Of a stretch of DNA of 64,000 bases, positions 11,307 through 20,828 are shown one piece after another. The notes below the pieces were generated by a model, which searched no databases, was not told the DNA's origin, and worked only from the letters and a program-made list of their open reading frames with translations. The position numbers were made by a program, and so were the translations under genes. The DNA lies in contig NC_081406.1 in the NCBI RefSeq assembly GCF_030272615.1, forward strand, positions 236,633,922 through 236,697,921, read 5' to 3'. Numbering within the stretch: position 1 is the stretch's first letter; the number at the start of each line of letters is the position of its first letter. The stretch is from Cryptomeria japonica. Lineage: Eukaryota > Streptophyta > Pinopsida > Cupressales > Cupressaceae.

Positions 11307-14300
11307 TTACTTGGGGAGCTTACATCAAACCCTTCAATGGGTTGTAATCCAAGATTTTGACAATGAAATTGGAACTTTTCTTTACAAAGTGGCTTGGTCA
11401 AAATATCGGCAACTTGGTCTTCCCCCTTGCAATAGAGGAGTGAAACTTGCTTGTCTTCAATTTGTTCTCTAATAAAGTGGTGTTGGAGAGCAATGTGTTT
11501 TGTCCTTGCATGGAAAACTGGATTTTTAGCCAAGGCAATGGCACTTTGGTTGTCACAATACAATTGAGTTGGTTCGTGTTGAGGTAGACCCAAATCTTCA
11601 AGTAGTCTTCTAAGCCACAAGACTTCTTTGGGATCTCCACCAACAAAAAAACAATAACCACAAGTAGATTTCCCATCATTGGGATCTCCACCTAGATCGG
11701 AATCAGTAAAACCTTTTAAAGTAAAATCAGAATTTGTATCATAAAACAAACCTACATTAATAGTTCCTTTAATATATCTTAAAATTCTTTTAGCAACTTT
11801 AAAGTGTGTTTGTTGAGGTTTAGACATGAATCTTGAAACCAAACCAACACTATAAGCAATATCTGGCCTAGTAAGAGTTAAATAATTTAAACTTCCAACT
11901 AATTGTCTATACAAAGTAGGATCAACAAGAGGAGTTTGCATATCAAGCATTAACTTAGTGCCTAATTCAATAGGAATTGAAACATGGTGAGCATCATTCA
12001 TGTTAAACTTATCTATAAGATCTTGAGCATATTTACTTTGAGATAAGAAAATTCCTTTAGAGGTTTGCCAAATTTGCATTCCTAAGAAATAATGTAAAAG
12101 ACCTAAATCAGTCATTTGAAATTTTTGATTAAGTTGAAACTTAATATCAGAAATCAAAGTATTGGAACTTGAAGTAAGAATGAAATCATCTACATACAAG
12201 ATAATAATTATAATATCATCTTCACTATGTTTAATATACAAGTTAGGATCATTTTTACTTCTAATATAGCCTTGAGAAAGAAAGAATGCATTAATCTTTG
12301 AATACCACTCCCTAGGAGATTGCTTTAATCCATAAATTGATTTCTTTAATTTACAAACTAAGTGTGCATTACCTTCTTTAATAAAACCAGGAGGTTGAGA
12401 TATATAAATTTCCTCATGTAAATCACCATTAAGAAAAGCACTTTTAACATCCATTTGGTGAATAGGCCAATTCATTCTAGAAGCTAAAGCAAGCACAAGT
12501 TTAATTGTAGGCATTTTAGCAACAGGAGCAAAAGTTTCAGTATAATCTAAGCCTTCAATTTGAGAAAAACCTCTAGCAACTAATCTAGCTTTAAATTTAC
12601 TAACTTGATTATTAGCATTCAATTTAGTTTTATAAAGCCACTTGCAAGAAACAAGATTTTTACCATGAGGCAAGGGAACTAAATCCCAAGTTTGGTTAGA
12701 AGTTAAAGTATCATATTCTTCCTTCATTGCTTTTTGCCAATGTGGTTGATTTTTAGCTTGATCAAATGTTTTAGGATCATTAGAATTCATAATAGTAGTC
12801 ATTAAAGCATAATTACAATAATTAACTCTTCTAGCTTGAAGTCTATCCATTCTAGCTAAGTATTCATCACTATCTTGAATTAAAGATTTAAACCATCTAG
12901 GTCTTCTTTTAGAAGTAATGGATTCATCACTAGAAGAAGAGTCATGAGGAGTAGAGTTATTATTATCATCATCACTATCACTAGAAGGAATAGAAAGAGA
13001 TGCATTAGGAGTAGGGTTAAGAGAAGGAGGTTGGTCCTCCACAAGCACAACTTTACTTTGAGCAAGTTCATCATCCTCTACTTTAGAACAATCATGAATG
13101 CCTTTTTCTGCAATACAAACATCTCTTGCAACTTTTACCTTGTTAGTAATAGGATTGTAAACTCGATAACCTTTAGTATTTTCACCATAACCAACAAAAA
13201 TAAAAGGAGAAGATTTAGCATCTAATTTTTTTCTTTTCTCCTTAGGTTTGTGAACATAAGCTATGGAACCAAAAATTCTTAAATTTTGCAAATTAGGCTT
13301 TCTACCAGACCAAGCTTCTTCAGGAGTTTTATCCTTTAAGGCTTTGGTAGGTGTTATATTAAGTAAATAAGTTGCACAAGCCATAGCTTCAGCCCAAAAC
13401 TTGTAATCCATATTTTTTGCATGCAATAAACATCTAGCCATTTCAACAATTGTCCTATGCTTCCGTTCTGCCACACCATTTTGTTGTGGTGTATAAGGAA
13501 CAGTAAGCTCATGTTTAATTCCAAATGATTTCAAATAAGCATTAAATGCATTATTGACATATTCTCTTCCATTGTCAGTACGAAGAATCTTAATTTTAGA
13601 ACCAGATTGCCTTTCTACAAACATATGAAATTCAATAAACACATCAAGCACTTGATCCTTACTATGAAGTAAATATATCCATGTTCTCCTTGAAAAATCA
13701 TCAACAAAGGTAAGTGCATACCTTGAACCTTGGATGGAGGGATTCTCCATGGGACCCAAGAGATCACTATGAACTAGATGCAATTTAGTGTATGCCCTCC
13801 AAGATTGACCATGAGGAAAGGGTTCCCTATGCATCTTACCACTCATGCAACCATTGCAAACAATTTGAGAAGGAACAATACTAGGCAATCCATCAACCAT
13901 ATTTTCTTTTTGCATCAATGAAATATAATCAAAATTGAGATGGCCAAGTCTTTCATGCCATATAGTAAAATCAACAGTAGTAAGCAAAGAATACTTTGGA
14001 GGGGCAAATTCAGAGAACTTGAATAAGTTATCACTATCCATTTTAGCAATAGCAATAACATGATTAGTGTTTGGATCAATGATATAACATATGCCCCTAT
14101 AAAAGTTAATCTTATAATCTTGACAAAGTTTAGGAACTGAAATCAAATTTGATTTTAATTCAGGAACATAAAGAACATCATGTAATTTCCCATTAGGAAC
14201 ATTCACATCACCAATAGCTTCAACTTTACAACTATGATTATTAGCTAATTGAACAGGAATATTAGAAGTATCGGGATGCAAAGATTCAAAACATTCTTTA

Positions 14301-14740
14301 TGAGAAGTAACATGTTGAGATGCACCAGAATCAATAATCCACTCAAGTGGTTGAGAAACATTATAAGTACATGTAAATGCATGACGAGATGAATTACCAT
14401 TATTATTACCTTTCTTATAATGAGGTTTATGTTGATTATTTTGATTATTTTGATTCATGGGCTTTTTACCATTTTGTTTCTTAAAACAATTATTAGTAAT
14501 ATGTCCAATGGGGTCTTGTTTGAGAATTATTCCTTTGATTATTGTACGTATTATTATGATTATTATTATGAGAATTGTTATGATAGGATTTAGAATGAGA
14601 TTGATAATTAGAAGATTTGTGATTATTATTATGATTATTATTATGATTATGATTATGTTTATTATTATTGGATCTAAAATTATTATTATGATTTTGATTT
14701 TTAGACATAAAAGCATGTTCACTACTTTTAAGAGTACCAA
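11300..14740 (-). CDS. Copia element A pol-like frame (protease, integrase, RT, RNase H)
   Basis: This long frame of 1146 codons has copia pol domains in order. A zinc-knuckle remnant (GHITNNCFKK) lies near residue 80. The aspartic protease has WIIDSGASQHVT near 135. Next come the pre-integrase region (WHERLGHLNFDYI), the integrase core (HSDLLGP, then LRTDNGREYVNN and TPQQNGVAERKHRT), the reverse transcriptase (FKARLVARGFSQ, MDVKSAFLNGDLHEEIYI, LYVDDFIL) and RNase H (YCDNQSAIALAKNP, VADILTKPL). It belongs to the retrotransposon, not the host. The first 75 or so residues, almost all Ile, Leu and Asn, are an off-frame reading of Asn- and His-rich gag sequence and are not a real domain. The catalytic motifs look intact, which fits a young copy. 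Confidence 0.9.
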   Translation of the reverse strand: MVLLKVVNMLLCLKIKIIIIILDPIIINIIIIIIIIIIIITNLLIINLILNPIITILIIIIIIIRTIIKGIILKQDPIGHITNNCFKKQNGKKPMNQNNQNNQHKPHYKKGNNNGNSSRHAFTCTYNVSQPLEWIIDSGASQHVTSHKECFESLHPDTSNIPVQLANNHSCKVEAIGDVNVPNGKLHDVLYVPELKSNLISVPKLCQDYKINFYRGICYIIDPNTNHVIAIAKMDSDNLFKFSEFAPPKYSLLTTVDFTIWHERLGHLNFDYISLMQKENMVDGLPSIVPSQIVCNGCMSGKMHREPFPHGQSWRAYTKLHLVHSDLLGPMENPSIQGSRYALTFVDDFSRRTWIYLLHSKDQVLDVFIEFHMFVERQSGSKIKILRTDNGREYVNNAFNAYLKSFGIKHELTVPYTPQQNGVAERKHRTIVEMARCLLHAKNMDYKFWAEAMACATYLLNITPTKALKDKTPEEAWSGRKPNLQNLRIFGSIAYVHKPKEKRKKLDAKSSPFIFVGYGENTKGYRVYNPITNKVKVARDVCIAEKGIHDCSKVEDDELAQSKVVLVEDQPPSLNPTPNASLSIPSSDSDDDNNNSTPHDSSSSDESITSKRRPRWFKSLIQDSDEYLARMDRLQARRVNYCNYALMTTIMNSNDPKTFDQAKNQPHWQKAMKEEYDTLTSNQTWDLVPLPHGKNLVSCKWLYKTKLNANNQVSKFKARLVARGFSQIEGLDYTETFAPVAKMPTIKLVLALASRMNWPIHQMDVKSAFLNGDLHEEIYISQPPGFIKEGNAHLVCKLKKSIYGLKQSPREWYSKINAFFLSQGYIRSKNDPNLYIKHSEDDIIIIILYVDDFILTSSSNTLISDIKFQLNQKFQMTDLGLLHYFLGMQIWQTSKGIFLSQSKYAQDLIDKFNMNDAHHVSIPIELGTKLMLDMQTPLVDPTLYRQLVGSLNYLTLTRPDIAYSVGLVSRFMSKPQQTHFKVAKRILRYIKGTINVGLFYDTNSDFTLKGFTDSDLGGDPNDGKSTCGYCFFVGGDPKEVLWLRRLLEDLGLPQHEPTQLYCDNQSAIALAKNPVFHARTKHIALQHHFIREQIEDKQVSLLYCKGEDQVADILTKPLCKEKFQFHCQNLGLQPIEGFDVSSPSKA

Positions 14741-15332
14741 ATTGAATTAATTTAGCATCCTCTTGACGCAATAAATTACGAAAAATATCATATGTTAATT
14801 GAGTAGCTAAGCTAGGAATAGCAAGTTGAGCATGAATATTCGTAATAAATTGTTGAAATTGACGAGGAAGACATTTTTTAAGAATAAGATGAATTAAACG
14901 TAAATCAGCTAGAGTAACTCCTAAACCAGTTAATTGACTATTAACAGAATCAAACTTTAATAAGAATTCATCCATAGTTTTAAAATCCGTATACCTTAGA
15001 TCTTCAAGTTGATCTTGAAGTTGAATTTTTCGGGATTCATTTGAGCTATCATAAGTTGTTTTTAAAATTTCCCAAGCTTCATGCGCTTTTGTACAATTTC
15101 CAATTAAAACATACAAATCAGGAACCATTGAAATACCAATTAAACCAAGTGCTTCCTCATTTTGAGCCTTCCATCTATCTAGGTCAGCTTGAGGAGCAGT
15201 TGTAGCGGGTTCAAAGGTTTTATCAGTTGCAACATCCAAAAGGTGTTTGAAACGAAAAATAAACGAGATATGTGTTTTCCAAGAATGATAATTGGAACTA
15301 TTTAATTTAATTTCCGGAATTAATGTAGACAT
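14493..15332 (-). CDS. Copia element A gag-like frame
   Basis: This 279-codon frame matches plant copia gag: LNSSNYHSWKTHISFIFRFKH at the start, then AHEAWEILKTTYDSSNESRK, DLRYTDFKTMDEFLLKFDSV and LKKCLPRQFQQFI. The C-terminal third is a low-complexity Asn- and His-rich tail encoded by repeated AAT and CAT-like triplets (about 14540-14700). The ATG lies about 1.95 kb downstream of the primer binding site. It overlaps the pol-like frame at its end. The encoded protein would form the particle shell of the element. Confidence 0.9.
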   Translation of the reverse strand: MSTLIPEIKLNSSNYHSWKTHISFIFRFKHLLDVATDKTFEPATTAPQADLDRWKAQNEEALGLIGISMVPDLYVLIGNCTKAHEAWEILKTTYDSSNESRKIQLQDQLEDLRYTDFKTMDEFLLKFDSVNSQLTGLGVTLADLRLIHLILKKCLPRQFQQFITNIHAQLAIPSLATQLTYDIFRNLLRQEDAKLIQFGTLKSSEHAFMSKNQNHNNNFRSNNNKHNHNHNNNHNNNHKSSNYQSHSKSYHNNSHNNNHNNTYNNQRNNSQTRPHWTYY

Positions 15333-15902
15333 GATAGAAAAAATAATGATTAGTAAAAAAATTACCCCCTTTTGATTAAAAACAAAAAATTAACCTCCTT
15401 GATTAAACTTGAATAATAACTTTTTTAAAATAACAATTTAAAAAAAAAAAAACTATTTATCAAAGAGTGTTAATTTTCCAATCTTTGAAAAACAAATTAA
15501 AAAACTTTAATTTTATTTGAATCTTATTAATAAAATAAATCTATTTTAGTAAAGAAAATTAAAAAAATAACCAAAAAAAAAATTATTTAAAAATTCTTAT
15601 ATATTAAAAGAAACTATTTAAAAAAAAGTTATAAACTTTAAAACTTTAAAAGCTTTTAATATACGTATGAAAAAAAGACTTAGCTTTTATAAACTTTACT
15701 TAAAGTTAAAGAAATTATACTTTAAACTTATACGTGAAGTTAAAAAGAAACTTAAAACATTTAAAAAAAACTTTTAATCACTTAATCTTAGCCAAATGGA
15801 AGAAAAGAGACGTTAAAGACCGGAAAGCGAATGTGGGTGCAGAACCGTTACAAACAGGAGAATGATAATAAGAGAACGCAGAGGTGCAAGGGAGATGTTT
15901 AA

Positions 15903-15988
15903 ACAAATGAGGAATTTACAGTGCAGAGACCACAGGGAATTTACAGTGCAGAGACCACGGTGGAATTTACAGTGCAGAGACCACAGGG
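15903..15988 (+). repeat. 23-bp repeat, three copies
   Basis: GGAATTTACAGTGCAGAGAC followed by a few bases occurs three times in tandem with very small differences, inside the leader of element A. No function can be assigned. Confidence 0.75.
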
Positions 15989-16397
15989 ATATTCCTTTGG
16001 AGGCTCAATGTAATAATAGAAGTTGTCAAACATACAAGATATCAAAGCTGGTGTACTCATGAGCAGGAGTGCTTTATCGTTATTTCCAGCTAATCAACTA
16101 GTTTTCACAAAAAGTTCAAAATGCAGATTACACAGTTCAGAAATCTTTTGAAATACATTAAATATCATACACCATATTGTTTTCGGTTTAAGAAATTGTG
16201 GTTTTCACTTAGAGAAATATCAAACACCATACTATAGGACTAGCTCATCACGCTTCTCTCATGCAAGCTCATCACGCTTCTCTCAGCCGAAAAAGGTTGG
16301 AAGAAATTCGGCTAAAGAAGGCAACAGATAGGAAGGGTTCTACAGTCAGTGAGCCTAGGAACTCAAACCCACATGCAACTCTTTATCAATGAACGAA

Positions 16398-16663
16398 TAT
16401 CAGAAGTAGAACGGGTTATAAACCTGATATCTCCTCATCGCTATACCATTGATGGTAGAAATGTTGAGGCCAAAAAGGTTGTGCCAAGGGATGAACAACA
16501 GACTACACAGAGGACCAGCAATACGACAGGCCCTAGAACTAAGAAGATTTTTGTGGGTGGATTAGCTCCAACTGTTACTGAGGATGACTTCAGAAAGAAT
16601 TTTGAGCAGTTTGGTAATATAACAGATGTAGTTGTAATGTATGACCACACTACTCAAACAAAA
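16398..16663 (+). pseudogene. Captured fragment of a two-RRM hnRNP-type RNA-binding protein gene
   Basis: The plus strand encodes a piece of a plant heterogeneous nuclear ribonucleoprotein: the end of RRM1 (YTIDGRNVEAKKVVPRDEQQ), a short linker, and the start of RRM2 with its RNP2 motif (KIFVGGL, 16541-16561) followed by VTEDDFRKNFEQFGNITDVV and VMYDHTTQ. In intact plant proteins the match would continue with the RNP1 motif (RGFGF). Here it stops at the usual exon-end position and runs into unrelated Lys-rich sequence. The open frame is 16349-16690. It lies antisense to element A within its leader, so it looks like a host gene piece picked up by the element. It is unlikely to make a working protein because RRM2 is cut before RNP1. 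Confidence 0.8.
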
Positions 16664-16905
16664 AAAATTAAGATCAAATTAGATCTGTAATAAAAATAAA
16701 AATTAAGACCAATGTATGTTCTACAAATTAGATCTGTAATAAAAAATATAAACAAAAGAGGCAAAATATAATGGAGATATAAGAATACACAGATATCAAA
16801 GCTAAAGATTATGGTTATTCTGATAAGAACAACTATTAAAAACTTAAATCTTTCCTCTCAAAGAAACAAATTATGAGAACTAATGCAATGTAATAATAAA
16901 TTAGA

Positions 16906-17063
16906 TTTGGCGGCAAGCCGACCAAATAGATTAAGGAGGCTGAGTTTGGCGGTAAACCTTCCAAACTATTCACACTGAAAAAACCAGAAACTTTGGCGGC
17001 AAGCCTTCCAAAGACACAAATTTAAACCAGCAAGAAGAAACTTTGGCGGCAAGCCTTCCAAAG
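16906..17063 (+). promoter_or_regulatory. Cluster of four TTTGGCGG motifs (E2F-like sites)
   Basis: TTTGGCGG occurs at 16906-16913, 16945-16952, 16992-16999 and 17042-17049. Each is followed by a version of CAAGCCTTCCAAA, so this is a degenerate tandem repeat of 39-50 bp. TTTGGCGG fits the E2F consensus TTTSSCSS. The array lies just downstream of the element A primer binding site, where a transcript leader would be. Binding by E2F is inference. Confidence 0.5.
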
Positions 17064-17280
17064 CCCTTTTTTTTTTTTAAATAAAAAAAACTAGAATTGA
17101 AGATTAAACCTGCAGGCAAACTTGTTAACAAGTTTAAAAAAAAGTTAAAATCTGAAACCAAAACCTGCACAATAGAAAATATTAGAAAAAGAACTTCTTC
17201 TCCTCTCAAGAATGCCTCCAACAAGGTGAACTCCACAGAATGGTAACCTTCATCAATGTCAACTTAAAACAAGGATTAGA

Positions 17281-17297
17281 AACCTGCTCTGATACCA
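17281..17297 (-). other. Primer binding site of element A
   Basis: In minus orientation it reads TGGTATCAGAGCAGGTT directly after the LTR end. This is the typical plant copia site complementary to initiator methionine tRNA. Confidence 0.9.
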
Positions 17298-17816
17298 TGA
17301 AAGGAAATACAAGAGAAAGGAAAGAAAAATAAAATCCAAGAAAGTTTATTGATGAAGTAAATGTTACCAAGAGAAAAGCAAAAACCTTGGAGCAATCACC
17401 CAAATGTGAAGAAGGAGGCACAAGAACTTTTGAAAGGGGAAAAGCAAAGAAAAACCCCTTCTAATATTATGAATGAGGCAATGCCTAAAATGTGAGAGAG
17501 AGAGAGAGAGCAAGAAGCTCTTTACAATATTGTCATTAAGAAGAAATGAGAGAGGAGACATCTCTTAAATAGAGATGAGGAGAGGAGTTACAAAGTAACT
17601 CCCAAATCTATGAATGCCACCATTCATAAAATGTGTGTGCCATGTGTCCACATCCTCTTATGGAGGAAATCTAATATTCCTTAATAAAGGAAAATAAAAG
17701 AAATGACTTGTCCTCACACATGTACTAGAGGACAAATTACATGTAGGAATTCCAAAGGAATATCCTAAACTAAATACAAATAAACCTAAGCTAAGTAAAG
17801 ATTAAATATTCTAACA
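17298..17816 (-). repeat. LTR of copia element A (5' LTR on the minus strand)
   Basis: 519 bp, nearly identical to 10776-11292. In minus orientation it starts TGTTAGAATATTTAATC and ends CCTTTCA, followed at once by the primer binding site. Confidence 0.95.
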
Positions 17817-17821
17817 ATACT

Positions 17822-19715
17822 TCTTTCTCTAACTCCCCATTTAAGAATATTGATTTGACATCCATTTGGTAAACTTAAAATTCTTTATAAGAGGAATAGG
17901 TCAACAAAATTCTAACCCCTTCCAGCCTAGCCACCGGTGCAAAGGTTTCTCCATAGTCCAAACCTTCTTCTTGAGCATATCCCTTATAGAACAATCTTGC
18001 TTTGTTTCTTATCACTTTACCAGTTTCATCCATTTTATTTCTGAACACCTACTTGGTGCCTATTAAATTTTTGTTTTCTAGTCTGGGCACTAGAGTCCAT
18101 GTATCATTTTTCTCAATTTGCTCCAGTTCTTCTTCCATGGCTTTGACCCAATCATCATCTTTTAGAGCCTCCTTTGTTATTTTGAGATAAAAGATGGAGA
18201 CATATAGCCATTCTCTCTTGCTCTTCTTCTGGTTAGAACTCCTGTATCCTTATCACCGATGATATTCTTTCCAACATGATTATTTTTGACATACTTAGCC
18301 AATACCGATTCACTCCTCGGATCTTCTTCTACCGGTTGTGCAGTTTCAACTTCACAGGCTTCTTCATTAGACACTTCAACAGGATATTCATTAGTAGGTT
18401 CCATCAGTACATTGTACTCGAACCCTTTATAGTCCTCTGGTTCACTCTTACTGTCATGTTCATTTTTCTTAGAGTACTCATCTACTCTGACATTTGCACT
18501 TTCCACAATCTTATCCGTCCTTTTTTTTAAAGACCGGTATGCCTTGCTCTCTGTTGAGTAACCTAAGAAGGTTCCTTCATCACTCTTGGGATCAAATTTT
18601 TGAGTGTACTTGTCCTTCTTGATATAGCACCTGCTTCCAAATAATTTGAAATAACAAACATTATGTGAGTATCCACTCCATAATTCATAAGGAGTTTTAT
18701 TTGTCCCTTTCTTTACTTGTATCTGGTTCAAAGTGTATACAGTAGTTCTTATTGATTTTGTCCAGAAGATATGTGGAATGTCCTTCTGTATCATCAGATT
18801 CCTTGCACAATGAATAAGAGTTCTATTTCTTCTTTCAGCAACTCCATTCTGCTAAGGTGCTCTGGGTGTAGACATTTGCCTCATAATCCCCTATTCCTCG
18901 CAGTAATTCATGAACTCTTGAGAGGTGAACTCTCCTCCTCTATCTGATCTCAAACACTTCATATTATTACAAGTTCCTCTTTCTACTTGAGCCTTAAAAA
19001 CCTTAAACATGTAAAAGGCTTCAAAATTTTCCTTCAAGAATACAGCCCACATCATTCTTGAGAAATCATCCACAAACAACATAAAATAACGGTTTCAATA
19101 GAAACTCTTGGTTCTCATGGGACCACATAGCTCTATATGAACTAAGTCTGGCATATTTTTAGATGAAAAGGTTTTTCTTCTGAAACTAGACCCGACCAAA
19201 TTTCCTAGTTGACACTCTTTGCACATAGCATTTTCAGGTTTCACTATGTCAAGCATTCCTCTGACAGATTTTGCCTTACTGAATTTTGCTATGCTATCAA
19301 AGTTAACATGACACAATATTTTGTGGAACAACCAACTATCTTCAACCTTAGCCATTAGACAACTACCTATGGTGGTTTCTAGATGAAACAGATTGCCTCT
19401 TGATTGTTTACCGGTGGCAATCAGACTTCCTGATTTATTATTTATTTTACATATTCTTTCATTGAGTTCTAACCGGTAACCTTTATTGTTAAGTTGTGCA
19501 ACACTTAAAAAACTATATTTTAAGCCTTGTACCCAATAGACATAATCACAATTCATCTTATCATTCAGGGCTATAGACCCCTTACCTTTTACTACACAAG
19601 GAGCATCATTTCTGAATCTCACAATTCCTGCATTGCAATCCTCCATGTTAAGGAATTTGTTTCTGTCACTGGTCATGTGGTGAGTGAAACCACTATCGAT
19701 CACCATTCTCCACAC
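17822..19715 (-). pseudogene. Copia element B: protease, integrase and RT start remnants
   Basis: Minus-strand pieces show protease (VIDSGFTHHMTSD, 19095-19715), pre-integrase zinc region (WLFHKILCHVNFDSI, CKECQLGN), integrase core (VDDFSRMMWAVFL and CLRSDRGGEFTSQEF, 18891-19082) and the integrase C-terminal part with GSRCYIKKDKYTQKFDPKSD, EGTFLGYSTESKAYR (18177-18794). They fit one copia polyprotein in the expected order on the B side next to element A. The region is broken into several frames and is a fossil. Confidence 0.85.
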
Positions 19716-20808
19716 CGGTTTGTGCTAGAGATCAATGCCATATCACCTTCTTCTGTGTTGTCCTCTTTCAGTACCACTAATGTAATGCCATCTCCATTAG
19801 ATCCTTCTGATTCTTCATAGTGACTCCTTCTTCTGCAAGATAACACTCATTCTTTCTCTTGTCCGTATAGCCTCTTAAATTATCCTTCATGTCTTTATCA
19901 TTGTCAGGACATCTTGAAGCAATATGACATATCTTATAACAGGAGAGGCACTTTAAGCGTAATTAACCTTTGTACTTTCCTTTTCCTCTTAGCAATCTTC
20001 TCACCAATAGAACTTCAATTTCATCTTGCTCCTGTTCCTCAAATAGAAGATTATCACTTTCATGGGAATGACCAGTTCTGATAGTAGAACTCTTACCGGT
20101 TTCTTTCCTTCTCCTTGTTGGTTCATGCATTGTGGAGGCTCTAAAAGAAGCATCAATCTTTGGTACGTTGTTGTCATAATTGCTCAATTCAAAGCAGTCA
20201 ACTTACCGATTAGTGAGTCAAGAGTTACACTTACTGTTTCCAAGGATCTGAGTTCCTGGATAGCAGAGACCCTTATGGCATATTGTGGTAGCAAGGTTGT
20301 CATAATTTTGCTAACCACATCATCCTCCTCAAGATTTCCTCCAACATTTTTAATGGAGTTTACTACATCCTTTATCCTCTTTGTATACTGCTCTATGTTT
20401 TCTCAATTTTGCATCCTCATCTCATCATGTTTTCCTCTCAGGCTGTCTACTTTGGCCTTTTGAACATGATGATCTCCCCCATAGACTATCTTTAGCTTAT
20501 TCCATATATAAAAAGTTGTCTTCAAATCTTGCACCTCAGCAAATTCATTATCAGAAAGAGTGATGACTATTAGATCCATAGTAGCAGTATTATCTTGCAT
20601 TTCCTTGATTTGATATAGAGTAAGAGTCCTTGACGGTTCATTATACTCTATGATCACATGATTCCTGTAGTGTTCACCTAGGTATCTTAGATAGAGTTTA
20701 TTTCTTCCATGCCATAAGATGTAATTCTCCTTAGAGAGCTTAGGACCCTCCTTATACCTCATCTTGGATCTTTCCTTAAGCTGATTAAGCTTCTTCTTAT
20801 TCTAAGGA
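19716..20808 (-). pseudogene. Copia element B: gag remnant
   Basis: Pieces at 20403-20762 (LSKENYILWHGRNKLYLRYL, then FYIWNKLKIVYGGDHHVQKAK) and 19963-20187 match copia gag. A zinc-knuckle remnant lies near 19890-19960. It is broken and sits between the B primer binding site and its protease region. Confidence 0.8.
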
Positions 20809-20827
20809 CCTGTTACTCTGATACCAA
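20809..20827 (-). other. Primer binding site of element B
   Basis: In minus orientation it reads TTGGTATCAGAGTAACAGG beside the LTR. It matches the initiator Met tRNA type with slight decay. Confidence 0.75.
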
Positions 20828-20828
20828 T

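Larger units (their letters stand above)
15333..17280 (-). other. Unusually long leader of element A
   Basis: The stretch between primer binding site and gag start is about 1.95 kb, long for a copia element. It holds an A- and T-rich block (15340-15780), three copies of a 23-bp repeat (about 15905-15985), an antisense host-gene fragment (about 16398-16663) and four TTTGGCGG motifs (16906-17049). No retroelement protein was seen in it. Confidence 0.7.
10776..17816 (-). mobile_element. Ty1/copia element A, young, looks nearly whole
   Basis: This copia element on the minus strand has LTRs at 10776-11292 and 17298-17816 that differ at only a handful of positions (about 1 percent by eye), so insertion is recent. 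It is flanked by the perfect 5-bp target-site duplication ATACT (10771-10775 and 17817-17821). It has a primer binding site matching the initiator Met tRNA type (17281-17297), an unusually long leader (15333-17280), gag-like and pol-like frames, and a polypurine tract (11293-11306). It is inserted in the reverse transcriptase region of element B. It looks nearly whole, with at most about one break. Confidence 0.95.

Noticed and set aside
14500-14740. Ile- and Leu-rich start of the element A pol-like frame, looking like a membrane segment
   Set aside because: It is an off-frame reading of AAT/ATT-type repeats that encode the Asn- and His-rich gag tail.
16349-16690. A live small RNA-binding protein gene
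   Set aside because: RRM2 is cut before RNP1 and the frame runs into unrelated Lys-rich sequence; it sits antisense within a copia leader, so capture is the better reading.
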